DNA from: Paracoccus sp. IB05
Lineage (GTDB): Bacteria > Pseudomonadota > Alphaproteobacteria > Rhodobacterales > Rhodobacteraceae
Reading direction: 5' to 3'
NCBI RefSeq assembly: GCF_016405985.1
Contig: NZ_JAEFCF010000022.1
Span: 1 to 64,000 of the forward strand
DNA: 64,000 bases
This document shows, piece after piece, positions 17,629 through 26,037 of the stretch; within the stretch, counting starts at the first letter, position 1; every line of letters begins with the position of its first letter. The notes under the pieces were generated by a model. It was not told where the DNA came from, made no database searches, and worked only from the letters and a program-made list of their open reading frames with translations. A program made the translations under genes and the position numbers.

Positions 17629-18233
17629 AGCGCCTCGCTCTGGTTCTGGTTCTGGCGCTGTGCTTCGGCGGGGCGGCTTCGGCGGGGCCGCTCTCGGATC
17701 TGATCATGGCGGAGGGCGTCTTTGCTGATGCCCGGGCCGGCGAGGTGCTGCATTACAGTCTCAGCCGTAATGGGTCAGGCGATGCGGCCCCGCCGCCATC
17801 GGCGCTGCGCCTTCTGGTGATGGAAGATAAAGGCACGAAATTTCTGCTGCTCGACCAGGAAGCCGGCGGCACGCGCAGCGAGATTGCCCGGTTTTCCGCC
17901 GCCAGCGCCAATCCGCTTTTGCTGTATTTCCTGGAAAATATCGTCCGAGATATGAGCCAGGCGACCGGGGGCAACCCTTTCTACATCCGCAACCGCATCC
18001 GCGCCGCGCTGATCGCCGCAGAGGCCGCGCCCGGGGCTGATGGCCGCATCACCGTGACGCTGGAGCCTTTCGCGGCAGATCCGAACCGGGACCGTCTGGG
18101 GCCCTTTGCCGGATTGCGGCTGCAAATTTCCTTTGACCCGGCAAAGCCCGGTCGCCTCCTCAGCCTTAAGGCGGATACCGGAGCCGGGACGGGTGGCTAT
18201 AGTGAAGAGATGATCCTGATCGGGGGGGAATGA
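17625..18233 (+). CDS. Exported protein of unknown function coupled to the two-component genes
   Basis: A 202-residue protein with a signal peptide ending AASAGP (about residue 21). The mature chain contains AGEVLHYSLSRNGSGD and KGTKFLLLDQEAGGTRSEIA, a mostly beta, lipocalin- or START-like composition, and lacks cysteines. Its ATG overlaps the response regulator stop and its own stop overlaps the next start, so it is translated with both. Placement between a sensor pair and pqq genes suggests a periplasmic role in sensing or in cofactor handling. No characterised family is recognised. Confidence 0.72.
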   Translation: MKRLALVLVLALCFGGAASAGPLSDLIMAEGVFADARAGEVLHYSLSRNGSGDAAPPPSALRLLVMEDKGTKFLLLDQEAGGTRSEIARFSAASANPLLLYFLENIVRDMSQATGGNPFYIRNRIRAALIAAEAAPGADGRITVTLEPFAADPNRDRLGPFAGLRLQISFDPAKPGRLLSLKADTGAGTGGYSEEMILIGGE

Positions 18234-18580
18234 TGCACCGCCGCCTTGTAACCGCTGCTTTGCTGCCGCTGCTGTTTGCCGGCCCCGCGGCGGCAGAGAC
18301 GCTGGCCAATGATTATCCGACCGAGGCGCGGGCGGAATATGTCTTCACCTGCATGACGGTGAACGGCCAGACCCAGGATATGTTGCGCCGGTGCTCCTGC
18401 TCGATTGATACGATTGCCTCGATCCTGCCCTATGACAATTTCGTCTCGGCTGAGACGGTGCTGCGGATGCGGATCGGTGGCGGTGAGCGGACGGCTTTGT
18501 TTCGCGGCAGCCCGACGATGCAGACGGTGGCCGCCGATCTGCGCCGCGCCCAGGCCGAGGCCGAGATGGTCTGTTTCTGA
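18230..18580 (+). CDS. Small cysteine-containing exported protein
   Basis: A 116-residue protein with a signal peptide ending PAAAET (about residue 21). The mature 95 residues carry four cysteines, FTCM, RRCSCS and the penultimate VCF, enough for two disulfides. It overlaps the preceding gene (ATGATG over TGA). It ends 29 bp from the convergent pqqE stop. Function is unknown; linkage with the preceding secreted protein suggests the two act together. Confidence 0.72.
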   Translation: MMHRRLVTAALLPLLFAGPAAAETLANDYPTEARAEYVFTCMTVNGQTQDMLRRCSCSIDTIASILPYDNFVSAETVLRMRIGGGERTALFRGSPTMQTVAADLRRAQAEAEMVCF

Positions 18581-18609
18581 GCCGGACGGCGCAGCCGCCG
18601 GGCGGGTGA

Positions 18610-19731
18610 TCAGACCGCGCCGGGCGCCAGTTTGCGATAGATGAAAGCCGGCGGCGGCGCGCTGGTTTCCAGCGCGATCATCTCATCAATTCTGGCCCGG
18701 AAAGGCGAAAGACGGCACACCGGGTCTGTCGCGCGCGGGTCGCCGGTCAGCGCCATGGCCTGGCAGCGGCAACCGCCATAATCAATCTCGCGCCGGTCGC
18801 AGCTCTGACAGGGTTCGGGCAGCCAGTCTGTGCCTCTGTAGGCCGAGAACGCTGGCCCCTGCCAGATCTCCGCCAGGGACGCGCCTCGTACATTCTGGAA
18901 CACGAGCCCCGGGATGATTTCGGCGGCATGGCAGGGCAGAACCTTGCCATCGGGGGCGATATTGAGCCCGGTCGTGCCCCAGCCATTCATGCAGGCCTTT
19001 GGAAAATCGGCAAAATAATCGGGTGGCACAAAATCAATCGCAAGCGTCCCTGCATAGGTCCTGCGGGCTTCGGCCACCACCCGCTTGGCCACATCGACCT
19101 GATCGCGGGTCGGTTGCAAACCGGCGCGGTTTTTCAGCGCCCAGCCCTGGAACTGCACGCAGGCCACCTCGATCCGGCGGGCGCCCAGCTCGGCCGCCAG
19201 CGCGATGGTGGCAGGCAGATCACCCAGATTGTGCCGGTGCATCACCGCATTGATGGTCAGCGGAAATCCCAGCCGGGCAATTTCGGCGGCGGTCTGCATC
19301 TTGCGGGCAAAGCCGCCCTTATAGCCCCCAACGAAATCCGCCACTTCGGGCGTGGTGCCCTGCAGCGAAAGCTGGATGTGATCAAGGCCGGCCCGGTCCA
19401 GCGCCTCGAGCCTGGCAGGCGTCAGCCCGATGCCCGATGTGATGAGATTGGTGTAAAGCCCCGCCGCCCGTGCCGCTGCCACCAGCTCGACCAGATCGGG
19501 GCGCGAGGCAGGCTCGCCGCCGGAAAGATGCAGCTGCAAGACACCAATTGCGGCAGCTTCCTGAAACACCCGCGCCCATTCGGCGGTTGTCAGCTCGCCC
19601 TGGCGCTGCACCATATCGAGCGGGTTCGAGCAATAGGGACAGGAAAGCGGGCAGCGATGGGTCAGCTCGGCCAGCATCGCCATTGGCGGCGCCTGCTGCA
19701 AGGATCGCCGGGGGGGGGCGCTGTCTTTCAT
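18610..19731 (-). CDS. pqqE: PQQ biosynthesis radical SAM enzyme PqqE
   Basis: A 373-residue radical SAM protein. The cluster motif CPLSCPYC is at residues 27-34, and the C-terminal SPASM cysteines lie in LPCHAAE and CQSCDRREIDYGGCRCQ. PqqE forms the carbon-carbon bond between the conserved Glu and Tyr of PqqA, the first committed step of PQQ synthesis, with PqqD as peptide chaperone. It is the last gene of pqqABCDE on the minus strand and overlaps pqqD by 4 nt. Confidence 0.97.
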   Translation of the reverse strand: MKDSAPPRRSLQQAPPMAMLAELTHRCPLSCPYCSNPLDMVQRQGELTTAEWARVFQEAAAIGVLQLHLSGGEPASRPDLVELVAAARAAGLYTNLITSGIGLTPARLEALDRAGLDHIQLSLQGTTPEVADFVGGYKGGFARKMQTAAEIARLGFPLTINAVMHRHNLGDLPATIALAAELGARRIEVACVQFQGWALKNRAGLQPTRDQVDVAKRVVAEARRTYAGTLAIDFVPPDYFADFPKACMNGWGTTGLNIAPDGKVLPCHAAEIIPGLVFQNVRGASLAEIWQGPAFSAYRGTDWLPEPCQSCDRREIDYGGCRCQAMALTGDPRATDPVCRLSPFRARIDEMIALETSAPPPAFIYRKLAPGAV

Positions 19732-20015
19732 GACAGATCAACCAGCCGCCGGACCGCGAGGCCCTGCAAAAACTCGATCACATCGGCCTCGATCATGTCG
19801 CGCGGCGCATCATAGCGCCGGGCCAGATCTTCCGAGATCGCGGCGATATCGCGGGCGCCGTCAACCTCATCAAGCACCGCCTTGCCAATCGGGTCCAGCA
19901 TCAGCGCGATCTCGGGGCCAAGCAGCACCGGTGTCTCACGCACCGCATCATAATGCAGCCTCACCCCGCGTGGCAGGCAGGGGCGATCCGATGCAGTGAC
20001 CGCGGCGCCGGTCAT
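19728..20015 (-). CDS. pqqD: PqqA-binding chaperone PqqD
   Basis: A 95-residue protein of the PqqD/RRE fold; it delivers PqqA to PqqE. The start at 20015 is chosen because its ATG overlaps the pqqC stop (ATGA), as at the other junctions; an upstream in-frame ATG at 20042 would add nine residues. Typical features are PRGVRLHYDAVRETPVLLGP and LDEVDGARDIAAISEDLARR. It lies between pqqC and pqqE. Confidence 0.94.
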   Translation of the reverse strand: MTGAAVTASDRPCLPRGVRLHYDAVRETPVLLGPEIALMLDPIGKAVLDEVDGARDIAAISEDLARRYDAPRDMIEADVIEFLQGLAVRRLVDLS

Positions 20016-20776
20016 CGCATCAGCCCCTGATCCGGGCGCCATGCGCCGGGCGGGATCAGCCCCGGCGCGACATAGGCACCGTAAAGCGCGTCAAGCTGGG
20101 CCCAGAGCACATCGGTTTTAAACTCCAGCGCCGCGACGGCCATATCCTCCTGCTCACGCGTTTTCGCCTGATCCAGCACCCAGGCGAGGCCGAACGCCAC
20201 ATCCTTCGGCGCCTCCTTCAGCCGGTGCTGAAAGTAGGAAATCGTGTCCGGATTGGCGAAAGCATAGTGCCGCAGAAGGCCCGCAATGCGTTCCTCATGG
20301 ATCGCCGGGGCGAAAAGCTCGGTCAGGCTGGCGGCGACGGCCTGCAACAAAGGCTGCTCGCGGACATATCTGACATAGGCATCAACCGCGAAACGGGTGG
20401 CCGGCAGCACGCCTTCGCAGGACGCCACATAAGCGGGGTCAAGCCCGACCCCTTCGGCGAGGCGCAGCCAGCGGCTGATGCCCCCCGGCTGGCTGTCGCT
20501 GCCGTCATGATCTTCGAGCCGCGCGCGCCAGGCCCGGCGCAGGCCCGGCTCTTCCACCCGGCTCATAAAGGCCGCATCTTTCATCGGGATCCGCGACTGG
20601 TAGTAATAGCGGTTCACGACCCAGGCCCGGACCTGGTCAATCGTACAGCCGCCCGAATGCAGCAACCGGTGAAACGGGTGTTTGTCATGATAGCGCAGCA
20701 CCCCGACCTGGCGCAGCCGCGCCTCAAGCGCGGCCTGGCGATCCTCGGGGGTGATGGCGGGGGCGGCAGCGCTCAC
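20012..20776 (-). CDS. pqqC: Pyrroloquinoline-quinone synthase PqqC
   Basis: A 254-residue all-helical oxidase that performs the final ring closure and eight-electron oxidation giving PQQ, without metal or cofactor. Diagnostic segments are YHDKHPFHRLLHSGGCT, VNRYYYQSRIPMKDAAFMSR and PGGISRWLRLAEGVGLD. Length matches the family (about 250). The gene overlaps pqqB and pqqD by 4 nt each. Confidence 0.97.
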   Translation of the reverse strand: MSAAAPAITPEDRQAALEARLRQVGVLRYHDKHPFHRLLHSGGCTIDQVRAWVVNRYYYQSRIPMKDAAFMSRVEEPGLRRAWRARLEDHDGSDSQPGGISRWLRLAEGVGLDPAYVASCEGVLPATRFAVDAYVRYVREQPLLQAVAASLTELFAPAIHEERIAGLLRHYAFANPDTISYFQHRLKEAPKDVAFGLAWVLDQAKTREQEDMAVAALEFKTDVLWAQLDALYGAYVAPGLIPPGAWRPDQGLMR

Positions 20777-21657
20777 AGCAATATCTCCTGTCCGTCGCGG
20801 GCGATCTCCCAGCCCGCCGCCCCGACCCGGGCGCGTTCCTCCGAGCCGGGCCGCAGCACGGGATTGGTATTGTTGATATGGATATAGACGCGGCGCGCGA
20901 TGCTCAGCCCGTCAAAGGCGGCGAGACTGCCATCCGGCCCGGCCATCGCGATATGACCCATCCGCCCGCCGGTTTTCACGCCGGTGCCGGTTCTGGTCAT
21001 TTCATCATCGCTCCAGACAGTGCCATCGAACAGGAGGAGGTCCGCGCCCGCGACCCGGTCGCGCAGATCCGGCGTCACCGCCGCGCAGCCCGGGATGTAA
21101 AACATCACCCGACCGCCGCAGTCGATCCGCAGTCCGATGGTCTGTTCTCCCAGGAGATCGGTCTTCACCTCGCCCTCTTCCAGAAACAGCGGCACCTTGC
21201 CCGGGACGGCAAAAGCGGTCAGCCGCAGCCCGGCAAGCGGCTCAAAGGGGTCATCGGGCCGGATCGCCTGCTTTCCCACCAAAGCGGGGTTGAGCACGCG
21301 AAACACAGGCTGCTCAAGGATCGCAAGCGTCGCGGCTGTCGCATGGATCTGAAAGGGGGTGCTTTCGCGCAGGGTCAGCAGCCCGGCGATATGATCGATA
21401 TCGCCATTGGTCAGCACGACCGCGCGCACAGGGCTGCCACGCCGGGACGGCGGATGCAGCCCCGAGAGGCGCAGCTGCTCGCGGATATCAGGCGAGGCAT
21501 TCAGCACCACCCAGTCGCGGCCATCGGCAGATACCGCAACCGAACTCTGGCTCATGCCAGCGATCTCGCCCGAGCGCGCATCAGCGCAATTCTGGCACCC
21601 GCAATTCCATTGGGGCAGGCCACCGCCGGCGGCTGCCCCAAGAATCTTTACATGCAT
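20773..21657 (-). CDS. pqqB: PqqB, metallo-beta-lactamase-fold PQQ biosynthesis oxygenase
   Basis: A 294-residue protein opening MHVKILGAAAGGGLPQWNCG with the CGCQNC zinc-site cysteines. The metallo-hydrolase motif is altered to TNGDIDHIAGLL, as in other PqqB proteins. PqqB hydroxylates the tyrosine-derived intermediate before PqqC acts. It follows pqqA after 10 bp and overlaps pqqC. Confidence 0.97.
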   Translation of the reverse strand: MHVKILGAAAGGGLPQWNCGCQNCADARSGEIAGMSQSSVAVSADGRDWVVLNASPDIREQLRLSGLHPPSRRGSPVRAVVLTNGDIDHIAGLLTLRESTPFQIHATAATLAILEQPVFRVLNPALVGKQAIRPDDPFEPLAGLRLTAFAVPGKVPLFLEEGEVKTDLLGEQTIGLRIDCGGRVMFYIPGCAAVTPDLRDRVAGADLLLFDGTVWSDDEMTRTGTGVKTGGRMGHIAMAGPDGSLAAFDGLSIARRVYIHINNTNPVLRPGSEERARVGAAGWEIARDGQEILL

Positions 21658-21667
21658 TCCGGGCGAA

Positions 21668-21769
21668 TCAGATCAGGTCACGGCCGCCGCGATCGTCTTC
21701 CGACGGACCGTACATGTTGATTTCCATACCGCATTTCACTTCAAGAGCCTTCGGTTTCGACCAGGTCAT
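21668..21769 (-). CDS. pqqA: PQQ precursor peptide PqqA
   Basis: A 33-codon gene from the ATG at 21769 to TGA at 21668. It begins MTWSKPKALEVKCGMEINMY; Glu16 and Tyr20 are the conserved E-x3-Y residues that PqqE crosslinks to build PQQ. An AGGAGGAAC RBS lies upstream. As first gene of pqqABCDE it is normally made in large excess, and the 107 bp above it should contain the operon promoter. No pqqF/G protease is present here, so peptide trimming must be provided elsewhere. Confidence 0.95.
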   Translation of the reverse strand: MTWSKPKALEVKCGMEINMYGPSEDDRGGRDLI

Positions 21770-21876
21770 GGCAGTTCCTCCTTTGCCTCATAGAAAGAGC
21801 TTACGCCCGTGACGTCACTTGGCAATACAACTTTAGTTTCCCCTCAGCGCAGCCGGGCAGACCGCGCCTGCCGCCG

Positions 21877-23757
21877 CTAGGGCTGCGTCCGCCGCGCGAC
21901 CGGCTTGGCCTGCCGTTTCAGGCCAAGCCGCGCCATCCTGCGATGCACCGTCGCCCGGTCAACCTGCAGCAAAGCGGCGACCGCAGAAATATTCCAGCCA
22001 TTCTCGGCCAGGAGATGACGGAGCATCGCAGCCGAGCCTGGGCCGGCATCGCTGCCCTGCCCGCGCATATGGGCGGGAAAATGCTCTGCTCCGATCAGCC
22101 GTTTGTCCGACGCCAGCCCGCCCGTTGCCGCGACTGTTCGGGCAAGGGCTTCCATCTCATGCAGATTGCCCTCCCATTTATGGCCCGTCAGCAGCGCGGC
22201 CGCCGGAAGATCAAAGGTCACGCGGGATCCGAGGGCTGCTGCAAACACCTTGCTGGCAATCGCTATGATATCCTGGCGCCCGGCAAGGCCTGGCAGCACC
22301 AGCCGCGTTGCCGCCAGCCGGTGATGAAACTCCTCACGCGGGGCGCCATTGGCGGTAAGCCCCCGGCTGGTGACGATGATGCGCGCGCTTGACTCGCGTT
22401 CCCGCATTGCGCCAAGGGGACGAAAGCGGCGCGTGACAAGCAGGCTCGCCAGCCTTGCCTGAAGCGCGGCGGGCAGTTGTTCCGGATTGTCGAGCACCAA
22501 TGTGCCATGATCCGCCGCGCTGATCAGACCGGGTTCATAGCTGCGCAGATCGCCGCGCCCGAACAGCACCGCGGCCTCTTCGCCGGTGATCGTCTCACAG
22601 GCCACGGTGATCAGCGGCCCGCGCCGGCCCGCGGCATGGATAGCGCGCGCAAGTGCCGATTTGCCGCTGCCGCAGGGCCCCTCGATCAGCATCGGCATAT
22701 CGCTGCGCGCAAGGACCATCGCTTGCCCGACCACCTCCCGCATCACCGGGTCTGCGCCTGCAAGCTCGCTGAGTTCTGCCGTCAGACGGGGTGCCGGACC
22801 GGCGCGCGTGACCGGCGCAGGCCGCGGTTCGATTGCATGGGCAAAGAGGCGGTAGCCGTCGCGGGTTTCAATCAGCCGGTCGCGCGCCTCATGCTGGCGG
22901 GTCAGCTGCTCCAGGCCGGAGCAATCGAGATTGAAAATCTCTTCGATGGGACGGCCAATCAGCGATGCGCCGCGCCGCCAGTCTGCGCCAAGGCTGCGCG
23001 CCATCAGCCGGGCGGCGCCATTGGTCATGCCGATCACCCTGCCGCCTTCGTCAAGACGCAGCGCCGCTTCGGGGTCGACATCCAGAAAATCCGGGCTGCC
23101 GGCCAGACGCAAAACCCAGTCAGTGCGGCTTTCCGCCATGATATTCGCCATCTCGATCCGCCGCGCGGTCTGGCGCACCAGGTTAAGCGCAAGGCTCTGG
23201 CTGGTGCGGATCAGCGGCGAAGAGAGCAGCGAGATATCAAGAACCGCCGCCAGCTGCCCCGCCGTGTCATAGATCGGCGCGGCAGTGCAGGACAGCCCGG
23301 TATGGCTGATATCGAAATGGTCGCTCTGATGAATGATCAGCGGCTCGCCGGTCTCGATACAGGCGCCAAGCGCGCAGGTGCCGGCGCGGGCCTCGGACCA
23401 TTCCGCGCCGAGATACAGCCCGGACCGGCGCAGCGCATCTTTCTGCGTCCCCTCCCCCAGATATTCGACGGTCACACCGGCGGCATCCGCAAGCAGCAGC
23501 ACATAATTCTGCCCGGCGACCAGTTTATAAAGATCATCAATACCAGAGCGCGCAATCCGGATCAGATCTTCTGAGCGCTGGCGGTGCTGGCGCAGGGCGG
23601 CATCCGGCAGGATATAGGCCTCGCCCCGCATGGCAGGATCAAGCCCGTGCTTTTTCAGGCATCGCAGCCAGCTTTGCACCACCACTGGATCGCGGGTCTC
23701 GCTGCCATGATGCGAGGCGGTCTCGATCTCGCGGATATGCTCGATATCGGTCTGCAT
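21877..23757 (-). CDS. AcoR-type enhancer-binding-protein homologue lacking GAFTGA
   Basis: A 626-residue regulator. The start at 23757 is preferred (GGTGGGG 6 nt upstream) over 23820, which has no RBS. An N-terminal GAF-like sensor (residues 60-200) and a PAS-like segment (VIGMTNGAARLMARSLG) precede an AAA+ domain with Walker A EGPCGSGKSALARA. The sigma-54 loop GAFTGA is absent (FGRGDLRSYEPGLI), and Walker B is TLVLDNPEQ rather than the usual DE. The C-terminal Fis-type HTH is intact (NISAVAALLQVDRATVHRRM). It therefore probably does not drive sigma-54 promoters. It likely controls the divergent monooxygenase gene. Confidence 0.85.
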   Translation of the reverse strand: MQTDIEHIREIETASHHGSETRDPVVVQSWLRCLKKHGLDPAMRGEAYILPDAALRQHRQRSEDLIRIARSGIDDLYKLVAGQNYVLLLADAAGVTVEYLGEGTQKDALRRSGLYLGAEWSEARAGTCALGACIETGEPLIIHQSDHFDISHTGLSCTAAPIYDTAGQLAAVLDISLLSSPLIRTSQSLALNLVRQTARRIEMANIMAESRTDWVLRLAGSPDFLDVDPEAALRLDEGGRVIGMTNGAARLMARSLGADWRRGASLIGRPIEEIFNLDCSGLEQLTRQHEARDRLIETRDGYRLFAHAIEPRPAPVTRAGPAPRLTAELSELAGADPVMREVVGQAMVLARSDMPMLIEGPCGSGKSALARAIHAAGRRGPLITVACETITGEEAAVLFGRGDLRSYEPGLISAADHGTLVLDNPEQLPAALQARLASLLVTRRFRPLGAMRERESSARIIVTSRGLTANGAPREEFHHRLAATRLVLPGLAGRQDIIAIASKVFAAALGSRVTFDLPAAALLTGHKWEGNLHEMEALARTVAATGGLASDKRLIGAEHFPAHMRGQGSDAGPGSAAMLRHLLAENGWNISAVAALLQVDRATVHRRMARLGLKRQAKPVARRTQP

Positions 23758-23885
23758 TCTGTTCCCCACCAGGGCTGTGACCGCAGGCGCCTGCAGGCCG
23801 CAACCCTGTGATCCTGGCATAAATCTCTGGCGCCGTTAACCAGGCCGTCTGTGCGGCGCAGCATCCTGCCGCAGTGCCGCGAAGC

Positions 23886-23929
23886 TGTTGCAGCCCGATG
23901 CAACACTGTGCGCTGACCGCGCCACAGTG
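23886..23929. promoter_or_regulatory. Two linked inverted repeats between the AcoR-like gene and the monooxygenase
   Basis: TGTTGCA (23886-23892) and TGCAACA (23899-23905) form a perfect dyad with a 6-nt centre. CACTGTG (23904-23910) and CACAGTG (23923-23929) form a second with a 12-nt centre. TGTT/AACA dyads are typical targets of AcoR-family Fis helices, so these are candidate operators. No sigma-54 -24/-12 element was found nearby. Confidence 0.5.
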
Positions 23930-24026
23930 CCCCCCGGCAAGCCGTTGGAATCGTTGATCCGCGAGAAATGCGTTCGCGCTGAACAGGGGGCAGGCCAGGC
24001 TGTTGGCACATTGGAGGAGACCGAGA

Positions 24027-24119
24027 ATGAAAGCCTTGCGCTTCCATGCCGCCCCGCAGCTTCCGGTCACGGAAACCGGGGCGATTCCCGCGCCGAAGCT
24101 GCGGATCGTTCTGACCTGA
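24027..24119 (+). pseudogene. 30-codon stub resembling the N-terminus of a zinc alcohol dehydrogenase
   Basis: An ATG with a strong GGAGGA 8 nt upstream opens MKALRFHAAPQLPVTETG and stops after 30 codons. The first residues match the start of butanediol/threonine-type zinc dehydrogenases (MKALRFH...). Everything beyond residue 25 is missing, so this is either a deletion remnant or a translated leader peptide. It lies 75 bp before the monooxygenase gene, within reach of the AcoR-like operators. Confidence 0.4.
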
Positions 24120-24193
24120 CGCGATCCCGGCAGGCAGGGGTTGGGAGGCCCCGGTCAACCGGATGTCACAAAAGCACCATGGGAGGAGAAACC

Positions 24194-25996
24194 ATGCTTG
24201 ATACGATCAAAGAAGGCGCGCTTGCCGCGCTGGTTGCCGATCTGGAACGCGCGCTGGTGGCGCAGGATGCCGAGGCGGTGGCCGGGCTGTTCCTGGAGAC
24301 CGGCTTCTGGCGCGACCTTGCGACTTTCACCTGGAATCTGAAAACCTGCGAGGGCCGGGCTGAGATCGCGCAAATGGCCCGGGCGCAGCTGGCGCATGTC
24401 AGGCCGTCGCTGCTGCGCCTCGACCCGGCAGAGCGTATATCAGAGGCGGATGGCGTCACCGAGGGCTGGCTGCTGATCGAGACCGCCGCCGGCCGGGGCC
24501 AGGGCTATATCCGCATGAAAGAGGGTAAGATCTGGACGCTTCTGACCACGCTGCATGAGCTGAAAGGCCATGAAGAGCCGCGAAAGCTGCGCCGGCCGAT
24601 GGGGGCGGAACATGGCCATGACCCGGCGCGCAAAACCTGGAAGGAAAAGCAGCTTGATGAGGCGGCACGGCTTGGGTTCGAGGATCAGCCCTATGTGCTG
24701 GTGATCGGCGGGGGTCAGGGGGGCATCGCGCTTGGCGCGCGGCTGCGGCAGCTTTCCGTCCCGACCATCGTGATCGACAAACACCCGCGCCCCGGCGATC
24801 AGTGGAGGAACCGCTACAAATCGCTCTGCCTGCATGACCCGGTCTGGTATGATCACCTGCCCTATATCCCCTTCCCCGACACCTGGCCGGTATTCGCGCC
24901 CAAGGACAAGGTCGGCGACTGGCTGGAGATGTATACGAAGGTGATGGAGCTGAATTACTGGTCCTCCACCACTGCAACCTCTGCGAAATATGACGAGGCG
25001 AAAGGCGAATGGGAGGTGGTCGTCCATCGCGACGGCAAGGATATCACGCTCCGCCCGAAGCAGCTGGTGCTGGCGACCGGCATGTCCGGCAAGGCCAATG
25101 TGCCGGTGATCCCGGGCCAGGATGTGTTCAAAGGCGAGCAGCAGCATTCCAGCCAGCATCCCGGGCCGGACGCCTATAAGGGCAAGAAGGTGGTGGTGAT
25201 CGGGGCCAATAATTCCGCGCATGACATCTGTGCGGCACTGTGGGAGGGCGGCGCCGATGTGACGATGGTACAGCGATCTTCCACCCATATCGTCAAATCC
25301 GACAGCCTGATGGAGGTCTGTCTGGGCGGGCTTTACTCCGAACAGGCGGTGGCGAATGGCATCACCCATGACAAGGCGGATATGATCTTCGCCTCGGTGC
25401 CCTATAAGATCATGGCCGATTTCCATGTGCCGCAATATGACGAGATCAAGGTCCGGGATGCGGCGTTTTATGCCGCGCTGGAAAAAGCCGGGTTCATGCT
25501 CGATTTCGGCGATGATGAAAGCGGGCTCTTCATGAAATACCTGCGCCGGGGCTCGGGTTATTACATCGATGTCGGCGCCTGCGATCTGATCATCGACGGT
25601 TCCATCAAACTGCAATCCGGCAAGGGGATCAGCCATCTGTCCGAGACCGGCGTCGTTCTGGATGACGGCACCGAACTGTCCGCCGATCTGGTGGTCTATG
25701 CCACCGGCTATGGCTCGATGAATGGCTGGGCGGCAGATCTGATCAGCCAGGAGGTGGCGGATAAGGTTGGCAAATGCTGGGGGCTGGGATCCGAGACCAC
25801 CAAAGATCCCGGGCCATGGGAAGGTGAGCAACGCAATATGTGGAAGCCCACCATGCAGGAAGGGCTTTGGTTCCACGGCGGCAACCTGCATCAGTCGCGC
25901 CACTATTCGCGCTATCTCGCGCTGCAACTGAAAGCACGTCATGCCGGGCTTGAGACGCCGGTCTGGGGGCTCGAAGCGCCGCATCATCTGCGCTGA
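24194..25996 (+). CDS. Flavin-containing monooxygenase-like NAD(P)/FAD oxidoreductase with N-terminal SnoaL-like domain
   Basis: A 600-residue protein from the ATG at 24194 (GGGAGGAG upstream). Residues 1-140 look like a SnoaL/NTF2-like domain (LVAQDAEAVAGLFLETGFWR). The FAD fold starts with YVLVIGGGQGGIALGARL. A flavin-monooxygenase-like motif follows (FKGEQQHSSQH), then the NADPH site VVVIGANNSAHDI and a late YATGYGSMNGW. Substrate is unknown. AcoR regulators often serve short-chain ketone, acetoin or alcohol catabolism, which is a hint only. A GC hairpin follows the gene. Confidence 0.85.
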   Translation: MLDTIKEGALAALVADLERALVAQDAEAVAGLFLETGFWRDLATFTWNLKTCEGRAEIAQMARAQLAHVRPSLLRLDPAERISEADGVTEGWLLIETAAGRGQGYIRMKEGKIWTLLTTLHELKGHEEPRKLRRPMGAEHGHDPARKTWKEKQLDEAARLGFEDQPYVLVIGGGQGGIALGARLRQLSVPTIVIDKHPRPGDQWRNRYKSLCLHDPVWYDHLPYIPFPDTWPVFAPKDKVGDWLEMYTKVMELNYWSSTTATSAKYDEAKGEWEVVVHRDGKDITLRPKQLVLATGMSGKANVPVIPGQDVFKGEQQHSSQHPGPDAYKGKKVVVIGANNSAHDICAALWEGGADVTMVQRSSTHIVKSDSLMEVCLGGLYSEQAVANGITHDKADMIFASVPYKIMADFHVPQYDEIKVRDAAFYAALEKAGFMLDFGDDESGLFMKYLRRGSGYYIDVGACDLIIDGSIKLQSGKGISHLSETGVVLDDGTELSADLVVYATGYGSMNGWAADLISQEVADKVGKCWGLGSETTKDPGPWEGEQRNMWKPTMQEGLWFHGGNLHQSRHYSRYLALQLKARHAGLETPVWGLEAPHHLR

Positions 25997-26004
25997 AGCC
26001 GCGC

Positions 26005-26037
26005 ACGGGCCGCTTTGCCACAGGCGAGGCGGCCCGT
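26005..26037 (+). terminator. Hairpin after the monooxygenase gene
   Basis: ACGGGCCGC (26005-26013) pairs perfectly with GCGGCCCGT (26029-26037). The tail TGATCCTCC is not T-rich, so terminator strength is uncertain. Confidence 0.5.

Noticed and set aside
23990-24030. Sigma-54 promoter (TGGCAC...) before the monooxygenase gene
   Set aside because: TTGGCACATTGG lacks the -12 GC element at the right spacing, and the neighbouring regulator has no GAFTGA loop.
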